Of a stretch of DNA of 64,000 bases, positions 35,218 to 47,899 are shown piece after piece. Positions within the stretch are counted from its first letter, which is position 1. Each line of letters starts with the position of its first letter. The notes below the pieces were generated by a model that was given only the letters and a program-made list of their open reading frames with translations, had not been told where the DNA came from and did no database searches. The stretch covers positions 17,510,964-17,574,963 of the forward strand of contig ML681995.1 of assembly GCA_007922195.1 (NCBI GenBank), read 5' to 3'. The stretch is from Podocnemis expansa (taxonomy: Eukaryota > Chordata > Testudines > Podocnemididae). The position numbers and the translations under genes were made by a program.

Positions 35218-35740
35218 CACTGGTTTCCATCCTTTGAGCTGGAGGCCAAAAGTGGCTGGCATGGGCTTTCAAAGTGGCTAGCAGCTCCCCTCCTGCTGGC
35301 TGCAGAAAGGAACTGCTATGTAAGGGCCCTGATGGAGTGTGTTTCTTCAGGGCTACAAAACTGGTGCAGGCTCATTGCTGCAGCCAAGGGGATGGGAGAT
35401 CAGCACTTTGCAGCAGGTACCATGGAAAAGCACTCTGCCTGTATCCCAAAACACGAGTTCCTGCTGGAGCCGGGGGAATGGAGCACTGATCTTCTGTCCC
35501 CTTGGCTGCTGAAGGGAGCCACTGCCTCAGAGCCCAGGTGGAGCACACCGTGATACCAGATCCTTACGGTTTCCCAGCTGCAGCCAAGGAGATAGATCAG
35601 TGAGGAAGCACCCTGCTTGCTGAACTCCTATCATTTAGCTGCAGTGGCTTAGGGGGAGGCTGCTGGCAGAGACTAGTGGCTCTTCAGGGTTGTAAAAATT
35701 GTATCTGTGGCCCTTGAGTCAAAAAAGTTGGGAACCACTG
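35218..35740 (+). mobile_element. hAT (MER5-like) non-autonomous element
   Basis: 523 bp with ends CACTGGTTTCCATCCTTT and the inverse of CAGTGGTTCCCAACTTTTT, classic wording of hAT-Charlie-type short elements. Flanks TCCTAAGT (35210-35217) and ATCTAAGT (35741-35748) match at 6 of 8. A 116-codon open frame inside is not a recognised transposase. Confidence 0.75.
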
Positions 35741-35748
35741 ATCTAAGT

Positions 35749-36680
35749 GATCTGCTCAGTGTGAGTGTCAATACTGGGAATTACCCTGAGAGAGCCTGTC
35801 TCCTAGTCTAACACTGAGGCTGAGAGTCTTTCTTTTGTTGTATCCTTATTTTGATTAAGATTATGTACATATTGGTGTGAATGTAAACAGCATTTTAAAG
35901 AAATTATAAGAAATTATAGCAAAGCAAATAGGAGTGTCTGAGTGGTGTACCCTTCAGGATCAATGTACATATTTAGATCTTTTGATGATCTGTTTAGCAA
36001 GCAAACATATATTATTTTCCATGCAGAAAAGAAATTGCCCAGCCTACGTGGCAATCAGACAAAGTATTCATTGTACAGCTTTAAACCTTGCTCCAAAATA
36101 AAACAAGCAGCAATGCACAGGAACACCTCATTTGGGCCAGCTCAAATAACTCAAAATTAAATCACTGAATTACTCCTGGAAATGTAATCACATACCATGC
36201 TAACCCAAAATAGCAGTCTTTAGTGTTCAAATGCTCAACTGCATTGTCTGAACCAATCACTAAACAAAATAGAAATCAGAACAATTTATCCTGCAAATGC
36301 TCGGATAAGAGAGCCTCTGAACGGTCTGTCTGAATCCATTAGGGCATTTAGTTCACATCTTCCCAGTTCTAAGTGTTCCTTTCCTTTCAAATGACTTGTA
36401 CATCGCTATCTCCCCTGTCCCCCCTGTCTTACTTCAGAACACTCCATAGATTTCCTATTTTGTGGTAATGGTGTGCAGCTAGGAACATGAATACTGCTCA
36501 AAGGACGCCAAGGCGAACAAGTCAGTTGGAGAAAGCTTGTGTCATGAAAGACAGATGGGATTTTGTTTGATGCTACCATAGTCAATAATAAATCCTGCTC
36601 TGTGGTATACAGGTGCAGCTGAGGAAGAATTAAGAAGAAACCTTTTTGTACTCAGGAGCCCTAGATACTGATTGTTTTGC
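35749..36680. other. No recognised feature
   Basis: AT-rich, non-repetitive by eye. The 36,290-36,420 block is of balanced composition; conservation cannot be judged here. Confidence 0.4.
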
Positions 36681-36688
36681 TGTTACAC

Positions 36689-37082
36689 CAGGGGCGTAGC
36701 TACAGGTGGGTCTGGGTAGGCATGTGCCCCCCTGGTTGGCCAGCTGGCCTGCCTGCATACTCACCCTTCACCATGTGTGATGGCACCCAGCAGTGGCATG
36801 AATTTGGCCATCACAACTGTGGACTGATCAGCAGTGGGTGGCTGTGAATGGGGGCACTGTGAGATGGGTGAGGGTGGGCTGCTGTCTGCCCGCAGAGCTC
36901 CAACCCTGGGCAGCTGCTGAGGCCTTTGCACAGCAGGGGCTGGACTGCCTCTCCCCTTCCCACCTCTCCCTCCAATGCTTCAGGTCCCAGGAAACTGGCA
37001 ATTGGCAGGATGTTTCCAGTCACGTGACTGGAAGCAGGACTGGCTGGGCCCCACCAGAAAGCAGGGGCTGGCTGTGCCCCTT
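36689..37082 (+). mobile_element. hAT-type MITE (CAGGGGCGTAGC end)
   Basis: It opens CAGGGGCGTAGCTAC and closes GGCTGTGCCCCTTTG, a decayed inverse. It is collinear with the 388 bp copy at 59436-59823 ('cagtggcatgaatttggcc' against 'cagtggcacaaattttg', and an internal 'cacgtgactggaagc' against 'cacgcgaccagaagc'). Its flanks do not give a convincing duplication, so the right edge is approximate. Confidence 0.6.
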
Positions 37083-37382
37083 TGTTGAGTAAGTATTGAG
37101 GGATGAGGTAGGCTACGGACGGTCAACAGCCTCAAGCATGTTTGGTCTGTAGGCTAGGAAGTTGGTCACTCAGCATCAAACCCTGGTGCTTTTTGGATGA
37201 GGAAATAATGGGGGCATAATCCTTGGTAGATGAACACACATAAAAGCAGATATTTGCCAGCTTTATTTCTACCCAACACTTGCTCTTTGGGAAGCTTGTT
37301 AGGGTTTCAATAGTTGATCATAAAAATCTAATAATCAACTCTTTGTGTGTGTTTTGCATTGGGTCTGATCCAGATCTAGTAT

Positions 37383-37440
37383 AAATACAGATCTCATGAG
37401 GTCCCTTCCAACCCTATGATTCGATTCTATTCTATTCTAA
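37383..37440 (+). repeat. CR1 3' terminus with ATTCT microsatellite tail
   Basis: 'GATCTCATGAGGTCCCTTCC' and 'CCTATGATTC' are the last words of CR1, followed by ATTCTATTCTATTCTA, the usual terminal microsatellite. Confidence 0.8.
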
Positions 37441-37873
37441 GGATTCTCATTGACTTCAGTGGCACTTTAATCAGGCTTTCATTGCCACCCAAACAAAAAT
37501 TACCTGTCGTTCTTCAAAACGTTTAAGATACAACAGACTTGCAAGGGGGGAACAGCTATCCTTACTGACAGCTGAACAGGTTGTAAATGACGTTATTAGA
37601 TAATCTAGTTATTAAAAAACAGAATTTAAAGGAGATGTAAAGATAGCAATGTGAAAAGAATACATCCTAATGAAACAGTTCAGCACAAGGGTGATTTTTA
37701 TACATTGTTTCTCTCCTCTGTCTTTGAAATCTGGTTCCTTTTGACCTGATTTCTAAGATCTTCATACTTTATGCTTCCTGCCTTTGTTCATAAACCTTGG
37801 TAGCTGCTGAGTATACATAAAATCAGATATTAATGCTTGAATTGGACAGTTGCCCACAGTACTTCTACACATC

Positions 37874-37945
37874 ATGAACTTGATTCAAAGCCCATTGAGG
37901 TTAATGGAATTAGTCTCATTGAATTCCAGGAATTGGAGATCAGGT
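37874..37945. repeat. Old palindromic amniote repeat
   Basis: Arms 'gattcaaagcccattgagg' and 'ccaggaattggagatcagg' with 'ttaatggaa' and 'tcattgaat' in the middle form an imperfect palindrome of the 'cccattgacttcaatggg' type common in sauropsid DNA. Confidence 0.5.
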
Positions 37946-39374
37946 TCCGTGTTACTAACTGGCTATTATAATATACAGCTTTAAATTTTCACACAAACAC
38001 TATTCCAGTTTTTAGGCAGTTATTTCTAATATTTCAGTTTAGCTGCTGTTTAACTCTCTTTGATGTGCCATCTGGCTTTTCTTTTTATAATAATGGACAG
38101 ATTTAAAGCCTGCTTCCTCCATGCAAGAAGTCCTAGAATCTACACCAAGGGGTGTGAGGGGGGGTGGGGAGTGGCAGGATTGCCACCTCCAGTACCAGAG
38201 AAGTCTACATAAATCTCTCACATTAGGTTTATTCAGACAGGCAGTGAAAAAGATGCAGGGGCAGATCTTCCCCTGTTTTCCATCAGCCCAGGTCTGTTCA
38301 AGTGATAACTTTTTAATGGCTCATGGACTCTCGGGTGCTAAAACTACATCAGAATGAAGAGGTGGATAACGATGGTTACAAAGTGGCTACTAAACAAGAT
38401 AATCAGAACAAAGACTCAAGTCATTTGGAAGTCATTTGCCACCGACTTGAGTAGAAACAGGAGCATGTGGTTAATGGCCAACATCTTATGACCTTTGAGA
38501 ATTAAAAATGAGTCCCAGAATCCTAGCCTTCCAGTGGTACGCAGTGTTCCTTTTTAGCTTTGTTAGATAATGAGATGCAGGATGCTGAGAGTGGCATGGC
38601 TCTCTTAGCCTAATAGAACTGCTTTTTTTTTAAATTTATTTTTGCAAAAGCTCTAGGCAAAATATGGTGAGTTCCAGGTACCAGGCTGGACTAAGGCAAA
38701 ATAGCATCTGGATATAATCACTGTGTGACAAGTATTTTCGTGTTACTGGGAGATTTCTACAATGGTAACTTTAGAATTTAGAATAGTACATGTGCCTGGA
38801 TCACACCATATTAGACAACTGAGACCTCAGAAAAGAAGTACATTAAAGATAAGAACCAACTGCTGTGAGGAGATGGGGGCATCCAAGAGAAAACTTATGA
38901 AGAGACAGTAGGAGGTAGGACAGAACAGTTGATCTCAGTGCCATGGAGCTGAGGAAAGCAGCAGCAGCAAATGATGGAGAAGGATGGAATAGACTAGTTT
39001 CTACCCTCTGTCAGCATGGGTGTGGAAAGGAGGTAATGTGGTACATTTAGGGCCAGACTGGAAGATAGCATGTGACTGGTTTTCTCCAGAGTGAAAAACG
39101 TTAAGTTGTGATGGCTGAAACTTAAGAGCCAAGACACTGCCTAAAGCTGCAATAGGCTTATCTCTGCTTCAGCTTGTGAAGAGTGGGGCACCTACAACAT
39201 GCAGTCACCAGGGGGTTGTGCATATATACTATCTATGATGACAATTAACAGGGACAAGAGGATCATAATTGAAATCTCAGCCTATGCTGCAAATGGAGGG
39301 AGAGCTACTTACTGGCTCCTAGGAGGAATTTGAATGCTTGCTTCTTTGGTCCCTGGTTCAGGAGCTGCTTCCTA

Positions 39375-39460
39375 TTTAGCACAGCACTTCAGCATGTGTT
39401 TGAACCCCCACTGACTTCAAGAACATAGTGAAGTGCTTTGTTGACTTGGGACTGGGTTAT
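39375..39460. repeat. Old palindromic amniote repeat
   Basis: 'gcacttcagcatgtgtttga', 'cccactgacttcaa' and 'gtgaagtgctttgttgactt' keep the wording of an ancient 'agcacatgctta...cattgacttcaatggg' palindrome. Confidence 0.5.
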
Positions 39461-41303
39461 GTGTATATCTAACTGCTTTGCTTGGGCCATGATGGTACAG
39501 TGAGTGCAGAAAAAGGAAATACTTTCTGGGTCCTAGTGCCTGTCCAAGCTCAGGCTTCTCACCCTGCTACCCAAACAGACTCAGCCCTGGTTCTCTCACA
39601 AGGTGTTCTTTGGAGGCTGCAATCCAGACCTTCTTTCATATCTCCATTGCTACACTGATCAATACTCTCCATAGCTCACCTATCGAGATATATGGGTCTC
39701 AAACCTGCCTCTCACAACATCCAGCTCACTAAAACCCTCCATGGCAGCTATGTGAGTGAAACCCACCAATTGCTCTGCTCTCAAATGTTCTGGCAGAGGA
39801 AATTGATAAAAGACATAAACACCCATGGGTGAGCACATTTCACAAAACAATCACTGTCTGGCTTCTCAGTTCTTATCTTTAATAGAAACCTCTACATCAA
39901 AAGATGAGCCTGAGCTTACATTCATTACTCTGCTAGACTCTAAAAATCATGCTTATAATAAAGACGCTGGATTTGGGACCTATTACAACAATCTGTAACC
40001 CACTCATTCCCCTCTTTGCCCAATAACTACAGGGGTGTTTATGGGTCCTTTCCCCTGGAATGGTCCCTTAGTTTGGTGTATGAAAGTTAGCACACGCTCT
40101 ATCTGTTTGACCTTGAATTTAGTAGTGACCAGCTCTCTACCTTTCCAAGACATGAGGAACTCAAAAACTTGTCTCTCAGAAGCTGGCCTACAAAGAGCTG
40201 GCCTTCAGTTTGGCTGTAGTTGGCCAGCCTGGAGCTCTAGTAAATATTTTCAAACCTGTGTGGCTGAAGCCCTGAACTCCACAACCTCCCTCATGAAGCA
40301 GAAGCCCCAAGTTCTGGCATGTCCCCCACGCCCACAGTGGGCCTGAAGCCCCAAGACCTCACTTTCCACTGCTGATGTCTGGAGTCCTGCCACACCATAG
40401 GGCAGAAGCCCCCAATCCCCACCACCATGCTGCATGGAAGAAGCCTTGAGCTTCCCCTGTCTCCTTCCCCACTGCCCAACCCCAGTTTGACAGCTGAAGC
40501 CCCTCTTCCCCTAGATCCTCAAGTTTATCTAGCTTGTTGGGAGCAGGGTATGGGGGGCTCTGGGAAATAATAGGAGAATTTAAACCCTGAATAAAAGATA
40601 TTGCCTCACCTACCTTGCCTCTAACATCAGTTTTGCTGATTGGTAAAAAACACTTCTGAGATAGTGAGCCTAGAATCCAGCTAAAGGAATAATGCCAGTT
40701 TTCTCATCTGAACCTCACTTTCTCTTTGATGTCTGTGAAGGAGATTTATTGCTGACTGTTGCCTATTGCTAGAGGCAAGTGCAATGAATTTTTATTAAGA
40801 TGCAGGAGAAAATCTCACACTACAGAATGTGAGACTGGAGTTGTCAAGAATGCTGAAAGAGCTGTAGGATGGGTTACACACAGGTGCTAGATCATCTGTA
40901 GTTTATTGGAATAAAATCACCCATGGGTAGTTCCCTCTGTTGTATACCTGGCTAATATGCTGATAGAGCAAGATGCTCTAAATCATACAAACTAAAATAG
41001 CAGTCTTTTTTATTTGCCCTTTATTCACTGAAAGAGAAATGACTATAGTCAAGATCAGTCTGAACAGAAATAATCAAAGATGGACAGTAGATAGGGTACC
41101 TTCTGCTGGACCCAACAGAACTTCCCAAAATCAGTAAGAGTTTTTACTAAAACCCAGTTTTTCTGCATAAGTCCTGCATCTAGGCTCCACAATGGTCCAT
41201 AAAATTCCTGCTAAATCCTCTAGGCTCTTATACTCTGTACGTAAATTCTCAGGGTAAAAGTTACCTTGCTGCCTAAATTTCTGTTTCAGTGTATGATCAC
41301 CTA

Positions 41304-41707
41304 GGCTAAGTCTATGTTAGAAAGCTTAGTTTGGACTTGCTTAGTCTGAACTAAGCAGGTCTGGGTTAGTTCGAACTAACCACAGCTTTTTAGTTCAAAC
41401 TAGCCACATGTTTTAGTTCAAACTAAAAAATTGTGGCTAGTTTGAACTAAGTTAGTTCAAACTAAAAATCTGTGGTTAGTTTGAACTAATGACTTAGTTC
41501 AAATTTATTTAGTTTGAACTAGCACGTCTCTCATCGTGCTAGCTCAAACTAAGTTCAAACTAAGCGCCTAGTTCAAAGTAAGCTTTGCTTAGTTTGAACT
41601 AAAACATTTTTTAGTTCAAGCTAAGCAAAGCCTAGTGTAGACAGGGATCAAATTAGTCTGGATTAAGCCTCCTCAATCCAGACTAATTTCCTAATGTAGG
41701 CATAGTC
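41304..41707. mobile_element. Foldback MITE, 'GTTTGAACTA' core
   Basis: Ends GGCTAAGTCTATG and GTAGGCATAGTC are inverted and slightly decayed; flanks CTA and ATA fit a 3 bp duplication with one change. The interior is arrays of TTAGTTTGAACTA and its complement, as in the 14.78 and 20.84 kb copies. It abuts the CR1 tail that follows. Confidence 0.8.
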
Positions 41708-42800
41708 ATAGATTCATATACTGTAAGGTTAGAAGGGACTATTATGGGCATTTAGTCTGACTTGTGCAATTCAGGCGACAGAACCTCACCCACACCCTTT
41801 CTGCAATAAACTACTAACTTATGACTGAATTATTAAAGTCCTCAAATCAAGGTTTAAAAACTGTAATGTACACCAGCAGTTGAGTCATGCCCCATACTAC
41901 AAAGAAAAGTGAAAAAAAAAACCCCTAGAACCTTTGCCAATTTGCCTGGCGGAAAAGTCCTTCCTGACCATAAATATGATGGTCAGATAAACCCTGAGCT
42001 TGTGGGCAAGACTCATCACCCAGAAACCCAAGAAAGAATTCTCTGTAATAACTCAGAACCCACTCCAACAATCATCACATTGGCATCTCTAACACCAGTA
42101 TTCAAAGGTCAGTCAATTGCCAAACTTGGTTGTCTCACTGTATCATCCCCTCCATGAATTTATCAGGCTCAGTTTTGAAACCAGCTAGATATTGGCCTCC
42201 ACGGCTCCCTTTAGAAGACTATTCCAGAACTTCAGTCCTCTGATGGACAGAAACCTGTTTCTAATTTCAAGTCTAAACTTCCTGATGGCCAGTTTATATC
42301 TATTTGTCCTTGTGTCAACACTGGCATGGAACCTAAATAATTCCTCTCCCTCCCTGGTATTTATCCCTCTGATGTATTATAGAGAGCAATCATATGTCCC
42401 CTCAACCTTCTTTTGGTAAGGCTAAACAAGCCAAGCTCTTTGACTCCTCTCCTAAGGCAGATTTTTCCATCCCTTGGATCATCCTAGTAGCCTTTCTTTT
42501 ACCTTATTCCAGTTTGAATTCATCTTTCTTAATCATGGAGGACCAGAATTGTACACAATATTCCAAAAGAGGTCTGACCAGTGCCTCATATAACAGTACT
42601 AACACCTCCTTATCTCTACAGGAAATACCTTTTCTGATGCATTCAAACATTAGCTTTCTTCATGGCCTCATCACATTGGTGGCTCATAGTCATCTGGTGA
42701 TCAACCAATATCCCCAAGTCTTTCTGCCTCTTTCTCTGATTTCTATTGCTAAAGACCCACAGCACTCCACACACTGGGGACAGGCATTCATCCATCTCAC
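41708..42800 (-). repeat. CR1 LINE 3' end (RT tail and 3' UTR)
   Basis: Minus-strand CR1: 'gaccagaattgtacacaata', 'gaggtctgaccagtgcctca', 'tcctctgatggacagaaacc' and 'ggaaaagtccttcctgacca' mark the RT C-terminus and 3' UTR. The 42,192-42,813 plus-strand open frames are antisense to it. Confidence 0.82.
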
Positions 42801-42904
42801 AGGTGGGGCCTGATCTTGTAGGTGTGCTCAAAGACCACCTAATGGATGTGGGCCCATTTGAAATCTGGCCAGAGGTGGACACTGTGCCACTAGCTCCACC
42901 TAGC

Positions 42905-43075
42905 TTATAACTTTTAGTCCAGTGAGTAGAGCACACACCTGGGAGGTGGGACAGCCATGTTAGGTTCCTCTGTGTGCTTGCTGGGGAAATAGGGTCTAAA
43001 CTGGGGTGTTTCTCAGGAGAGAACTCTAACCACTAAGTTATGGGATTATCTAACATGGGGCTCCCTTGGTCTCTC
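42905..43075 (+). repeat. Possible tRNA-derived SINE
   Basis: 'agtagagcacacacctggga' resembles the A-box half of tRNA-derived sauropsid SINEs ('gttagagcactcacctggga'). It is followed by 'ctctaaccactaagttatgg', the reverse of the same head. No clear B-box remains. Confidence 0.4.
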
Positions 43076-44935
43076 TAGCTTAAGCTGTTCTGTACATAAA
43101 TAATATGATTAGAATAGAGGGGCTGAACCCTGGGTGTCCAGCCTTCCAAGTAAGTTCCCTGCTCACCAGGGTTCAGAGTGATTTTGTTTGTCATAGTCAT
43201 TAGGCCAGTCTTGTCACTTCAATTCACCATAAATCAATCTCCTACTCTTACCCTTTGGTGTGCATGTTTAACACAGCAGTCTCAAAACAGAAGCTGCAGC
43301 CTGCGTGTTGTCTTATCTGTACAACACTAAACTTGATATAATAAAATAAGCCACTGGCGTGAGGAGCCCTTACATAGAAAGTAAGTAAAACCCTATTCCC
43401 AGAACTGAAATGTTTTAAAGCAGATAGGTTGAGGCACTTGTGGGGTGTCACTTTAAAAGCATTACTTACTGGCAATGGCGTGATGCTCAGACATGTACTG
43501 TCTTTGGCATTTGGGCTTCACAAAAAACATATTGTAGTGAATGTGCTGCCAGAGTTTGTAAATCTAGTAACTGGGTAGCCTGTCACTTCCAAAGGTTACC
43601 TCTCAGTCTTATTAGCTACCACAACAGCAAAAATGTTGTAGTTGCTGGGTGAAGCAGCAGATTCACAGAGGTGGCTTCATGCATTAGCCACTGACTGGAA
43701 TTCCTGGAATATGGATTTATTGAGTGATGACATTATTTCGTGCCTCTAGGGCAGTTGCTAACATCTATGCTCATTTGGGTTACTCTGTGAAAGCTTTTAG
43801 AATTCTTATAAAGCCACAGGACAGGAATGATATAACTGCAAATTAAATCAAGGAAGTCAAACTTGACAGAGCTGCAGTTCGCGCATGCTGAAGAGACAGG
43901 TACAGCAATGTAGTAGAAAAGCAAGGTGTGGTTCACAAGGGCTCATATAAACAATCGCTAAAGAGCATTTTCACTCTGATTCTCTTCTGTAGTACTCAAG
44001 TCTGATGCTGGGGTAATTCTGTTGAAATCCGTAGTGTTACTGTGTTCGCCAGTGTTAGCAGTAATGAATTTAATTTAATGAATTTAACCCTGTTGTTATG
44101 ATGGCTGGGAGAATAATTGATTTTACTTTTTGGTGGTCAAAACAAAAAAAAAATCAAATAATTCATTTCAGATCTAACCAATATGAAAACTTTCTTTTTT
44201 TTTTAGTTTTTCTTAAGAAAATGAATCCTTCACCCCCAATTTTGTTTTTGTTCAAACTAAACATTTTGTTTCAATGTTTTGTTTTGTTCTGGGGCTGAGA
44301 GGGAGCTGAAACACTTGAAATGTTTTCAGAATGTACCTAAATTTCATTTAAAATGTCTTTCAGAATGAAAAGTTGAAATGCTTTGCTTTGGAAATGCCAA
44401 GCTCTTTTCACGTTTCAGGAAAGTCCCGTGTGTTGTCCCTCCCGCCGCCACCACCACCATAGCTAGTGAAACCATTTGCTGAATTTAATACAAATTTGTG
44501 AATGATTTTGGCGAATTGGAATCTGAGTTTTGAAGAAAAAACATTTTCATGAGAAGCTTCACCTAGGTCTCACTTTTGCTGGGCTTTATGAAATCCTCCC
44601 ACGAAAGTCAACATTATGTAACTTTCTGAGAGAGACGCCATAGGTAAAACTGGTAGAAACCAGTTAGTTAGCAAAATACAGTGTTTACAGAGAAACACTG
44701 TAAAATGTAAATCAAGAAGAAAACGTGGCAATGGGAATTTGAGAAGAAACAGACACTGTACTCATTCTGACAGCTTCCCTCATGAGTGTTCCTGTCAAAA
44801 AGCCACCTTACTTGGCCTAAGGTTTAAGAATAATTTTGAAATGTCACTTTTAAGTGAGAAAATCTGGGAAAAATTGATGGTCCCATATCTTTTCTCTCTC
44901 TTTCTATCTTTCCTTGTATGGAATGAAAAAGAACA
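43076..44935. other. No recognised gene; AT-rich repeats possible
   Basis: About 44,140-44,400 has repeated 'ttttgtttcaatgttttg' wording and may be part of an unnamed repeat. No domain-bearing open frame. Confidence 0.4.
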
Positions 44936-44938
44936 ATA

Positions 44939-45027
44939 AGCCAGATCCTCAGCAGCTATAAATTGGTGGTGCTCCATTGAGTTCAGTGGGGTTACACTGA
45001 CTTATGCTAGTTGTGGAATTAGCCCAA
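44939..45027. repeat. Old palindromic repeat ('gccagatcctcagc' type)
   Basis: Left arm 'gccagatcctcagcagctat' with 'ggtggtgctccattgagttc' and right arm 'tgacttatgctagttgtgga' make the imperfect palindrome common in amniote genomes (normally 'gatcctcagctggtgtaaat' with its inverse). Confidence 0.55.
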
Positions 45028-45569
45028 AATTTCCACTGATGGTGTAGGGATAACATGGAGGGAAATGTGAATTGGCCCTTCCCCCTGCCTCTTGCTTTGT
45101 TCTGCTCTATGCAGCCACACCTTTACACCCAACCTCCCTGAATACAGAGCTTAACTAACAGATTGGGTTAAAACGGGAGTCCATGGCCTGGAAGCAAGCA
45201 ATGACAGGAAACTCAAACTCATGATGTTGCTCCAGCCATGTGGGAGAACTCCTCCATGCACCTGGAAGAGGGCATCTCTAATAGCATTCAACTTCCCTGA
45301 ATGTTTTGCTCTTCTCCTCTTCCATGCCCTAACCCGTGTTTTTGCCTGAGTTGGTTATGAGGACTGTAAAAATGATGCTGGTTGCCACAGCTAAGGCAGT
45401 GTTAAGAGGATGAAGAAGGTTGAGCCATCCTCAACCAGCTGTCTTCCCCCAGTTTATTTCTATCCCCTTTCAGCAGCTTGTGCTAGAAACTATGGCTGAA
45501 TCCTTCCGGAGGCATCTCTACTTATACAGCTGTGTGGTGGGAAAGGGGAGATTGAAGTCCCCTAAGCAG

Positions 45570-45815
45570 TGTGATCACACAGAGGGAGCATTGGACTGGA
45601 AGTCTAAGGTTGAAGATGATCTGAGTCCTGACACTGACTTCAGTGGGGCAGGGAGGGGTTTCACTCTGGTTTCTTTTCCTGGCTTAGCCATGGGCTCACT
45701 GTGAGGTAATGGAAAAATCACTTCACTACTCCAGACCTAGCATCTGTTAAATGGGGTTAATTGTACTGTCTTCTGTCTACAGAACTCTGAAATCCTTGAA
45801 TAAGAAGTGCTAAAT
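45570..45815 (+). repeat. MIR-like CORE-SINE
   Basis: A tRNA-like start 'gagcattggactggaagtct' is followed by 'gagtcctgacactgact', a diverged core 'ctcactgtgaggtaatgg', 'aatcacttcactactccaga' and 'catctgttaaatggggtta', in MIR order (normally 'gacctTGGGCAAgtcact', 'catctgtaaaatgggg'). Such SINEs are old in amniotes. A 94-codon frame here is not coding. Confidence 0.75.
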
Positions 45816-45948
45816 GTGATTTTTTGGGTCTGTCTGAGCTGTAATCTGGAAAATGCCATTTTTCTATGGGTTAACTGGGAAATAGAATAGCTATTTCTAC
45901 ATATATCAATGTAAACATGAATCAGTAATGTGACAGAGCTAGTATATG

Positions 45949-46148
45949 GGCTAGTCTATACTGCCACACAATTTGAGCAGTGCTATTTCTTCCCCAGGTT
46001 GATCTTCAACTCAGCACTATTTCTTCCACAGGTTGATCTTCCAGTGTCAGCTTCCTCATTGGCTGAGCAGGTCTTCACAGACCCCATCAGTCAATAACGG
46101 AGATTGATCTAATTGTGGCAAATTCACAGCCATCAGTGAAGACAGGCC
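45949..46148. mobile_element. Possible MITE with GGCTAGTCTATAC end
   Basis: Left GGCTAGTCTATAC and right GTGAAGACAGGCC are imperfectly inverted over about 200 bp. The flanks ATG and CTG differ, and 'ggttgatctt' is doubled inside. Weak call. Confidence 0.4.
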
Positions 46149-46792
46149 CTGTGTCTTAATGTCGACTGTTTTGGCAGGGCAATATTTGTAGCAGTAATTC
46201 AGTTTTGTCATGCCAGCTGAAGCAAATGACCATAAGATGATATATTGAAATTCAAAGGTCTTTCTAAGCCATTTGATAGCACAAAATCTTTTATACAAAG
46301 TATGATGTGATCACCCTTAGTCCTCCTTCTTCCATTGCACACACTGATGAACCAGAAAAGATTCAGAAGTGTGGGTTTATTCAGAATTTGATTTATTTTG
46401 GTGATGCTCTAAGGCTGTTTTCCTAGAAACTACATTAGAACTCTTGCAAAATTAGGGTTTCTTTCCAGGACTTCCTAGTTGCAGCCAATGTGTTGAAGTT
46501 ATCATGAGACTGGCCATTTTTTTAAGGCCTCAAGAATGTTACTTTTGCCTGAAACTGGGAATTGTAAGGACTGTTAAAAATAATATGACTGTGTTAATTG
46601 TTTTTTGACCCTCATGAATAGTTCAGTCCAAATTCTGCTTAGGTGAGTGGTGATAAATTAATTCATTCTTCATCCAAATTGCTGTGTTAATCTCTGTTTA
46701 ATCTATTCCAAAGGACCATAGGCCTGTATCATAATACATGTTGGCTCTTGCTCTTTGGGAGTCTATGCAGCACTGGCTTTAGTGCCTTTATA
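46149..46792. other. No recognised feature
   Basis: AT-rich, apparently unique sequence. Confidence 0.4.
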
Positions 46793-46800
46793 GCATAAAT

Positions 46801-47266
46801 CAGGAGTTTTTAACTGCTGTGTTGTGACTCAGTGGCTGAGTGCATGCTGCTGAAAGAACCCATGCCCGCCAGCAGAGTGGAGTTCCCTTCTGGGGAGAAG
46901 TGAGTCATGGCAGCAGGTGGGGTTAGGGCCGTAGTCAAAGCCACCGCCAGTGATGACTTTTTCAGTGGTGGTGGGCTTTCTCTAGTGCAGCACTGCTAAA
47001 AGCACCAGTGGTGGTGGGTTCTTCTGGCAGTGGATAGGAGCATTCCATTTTTAAATCGCTACTGGAAGTGCCACTAGCCATGGATTCTTATGGCAGCAGG
47101 AGGGAGATGGGGTTCGGAGGGGTGCTTCATGTTCTATGCCACCACCGAAACTGCTGGCAGGGACTGTTTCTTTCAGCAGAGGGTGGCTTGTAGGTTTCTG
47201 TGTTTGTGAATGGTTGGCTATGGTGCTATATGTGTCACACAACACCGAAAAACTTGAGAATCCCTG
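46801..47266 (+). mobile_element. hAT-type non-autonomous element with 8 bp TSD
   Basis: 466 bp with ends CAGGAGTTTTTAACTGCTG and the inverse of CAGGGATTCTCAAGTTTTT. Flanks GCATAAAT (46793-46800) and GCATAGAT (47267-47274) match at 7 of 8. GC-richer interior than its surroundings ('gccaccgccagtgatgac', 'agtggtggtggg'). Confidence 0.82.
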
Positions 47267-47526
47267 GCATAGATCAAACTTCCACAGCCAACACCCTTGA
47301 TTTTGTTAATAAATGAAACTTCTAGGTTCTCACTTGTACTGCTGTCCTTGATTTGCACATTTCCCCTTGTGTCAATCAACGCAAGCTGCAAATACAGATT
47401 AAGGGGAGAACATGGCTGTAAGTGATGGGTTTTTGGCTTTTTTTAAACCCTCTAATTTCCTTAGGCCTTCATCACTTCTCTTTTTGGAAATCACTATGGT
47501 TATGGACTAAGGAACCTGACAACAGT

Positions 47527-47826
47527 TGGTTACTCACCAGTAACCGTCCTTCTTCGAGATGGGCTGCTCACATACAATCAGTTACAGATGTCTACGTGCC
47601 GCAGCGCATGGTAGCTCAGAAGGTCTTTAGCGTTAGCCTGTCAGGTCAGGGCGCATGGCCAACGGTCCCTCCATGCTGTGACTGCGGCTGTATAGGTGAC
47701 CGTGACCCTGAACCTGCCAGTCCCATATACCTTTGCCAACTCCATTAGCGGGGATGGTGGGAGGGACCTGAATGTATTTGAGCAGCCCATCTCGAAGAAG
47801 GACGGTTACTGGTGAGTAACCAACCA
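47527..47826. repeat. Perfect ~44 bp inverted repeat (300 bp hairpin) at the DIRS 3' side
   Basis: 'ttggttactcaccagtaacc' and the next ~24 bases (47,527-47,570) recur as an exact inverse ending 'ggttactggtgagtaaccaa' at 47,782-47,824. The loop is the inverted terminal sequence shared with 49.5-49.7 kb. The perfect match contrasts with the diverged longer repeat. Confidence 0.8.
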
Positions 47827-47899
47827 TTCTCCTTCGAACACTGCTCACATCATTCAGTTACAGGTGACTGCTAGCCGTACCCAAGGATGGTGAGAGGAG

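Larger units (their letters stand above)
37091..41300. other. Mostly unique DNA with small repeat pieces
   Basis: No gene seen. Small recognisable items are a CR1 tail with an (ATTCT)n run at 37,383-37,440, old palindromic repeats near 37,874-37,945 and 39,375-39,460 (annotated separately), and a GC-rich block at 40,262-40,500 with repeated 'gaagccc' words. Remaining open frames are short and featureless. Confidence 0.45.

Noticed and set aside
42192..42813. 75- and 139-codon plus-strand frames
   Set aside because: Antisense to a CR1 3' end.
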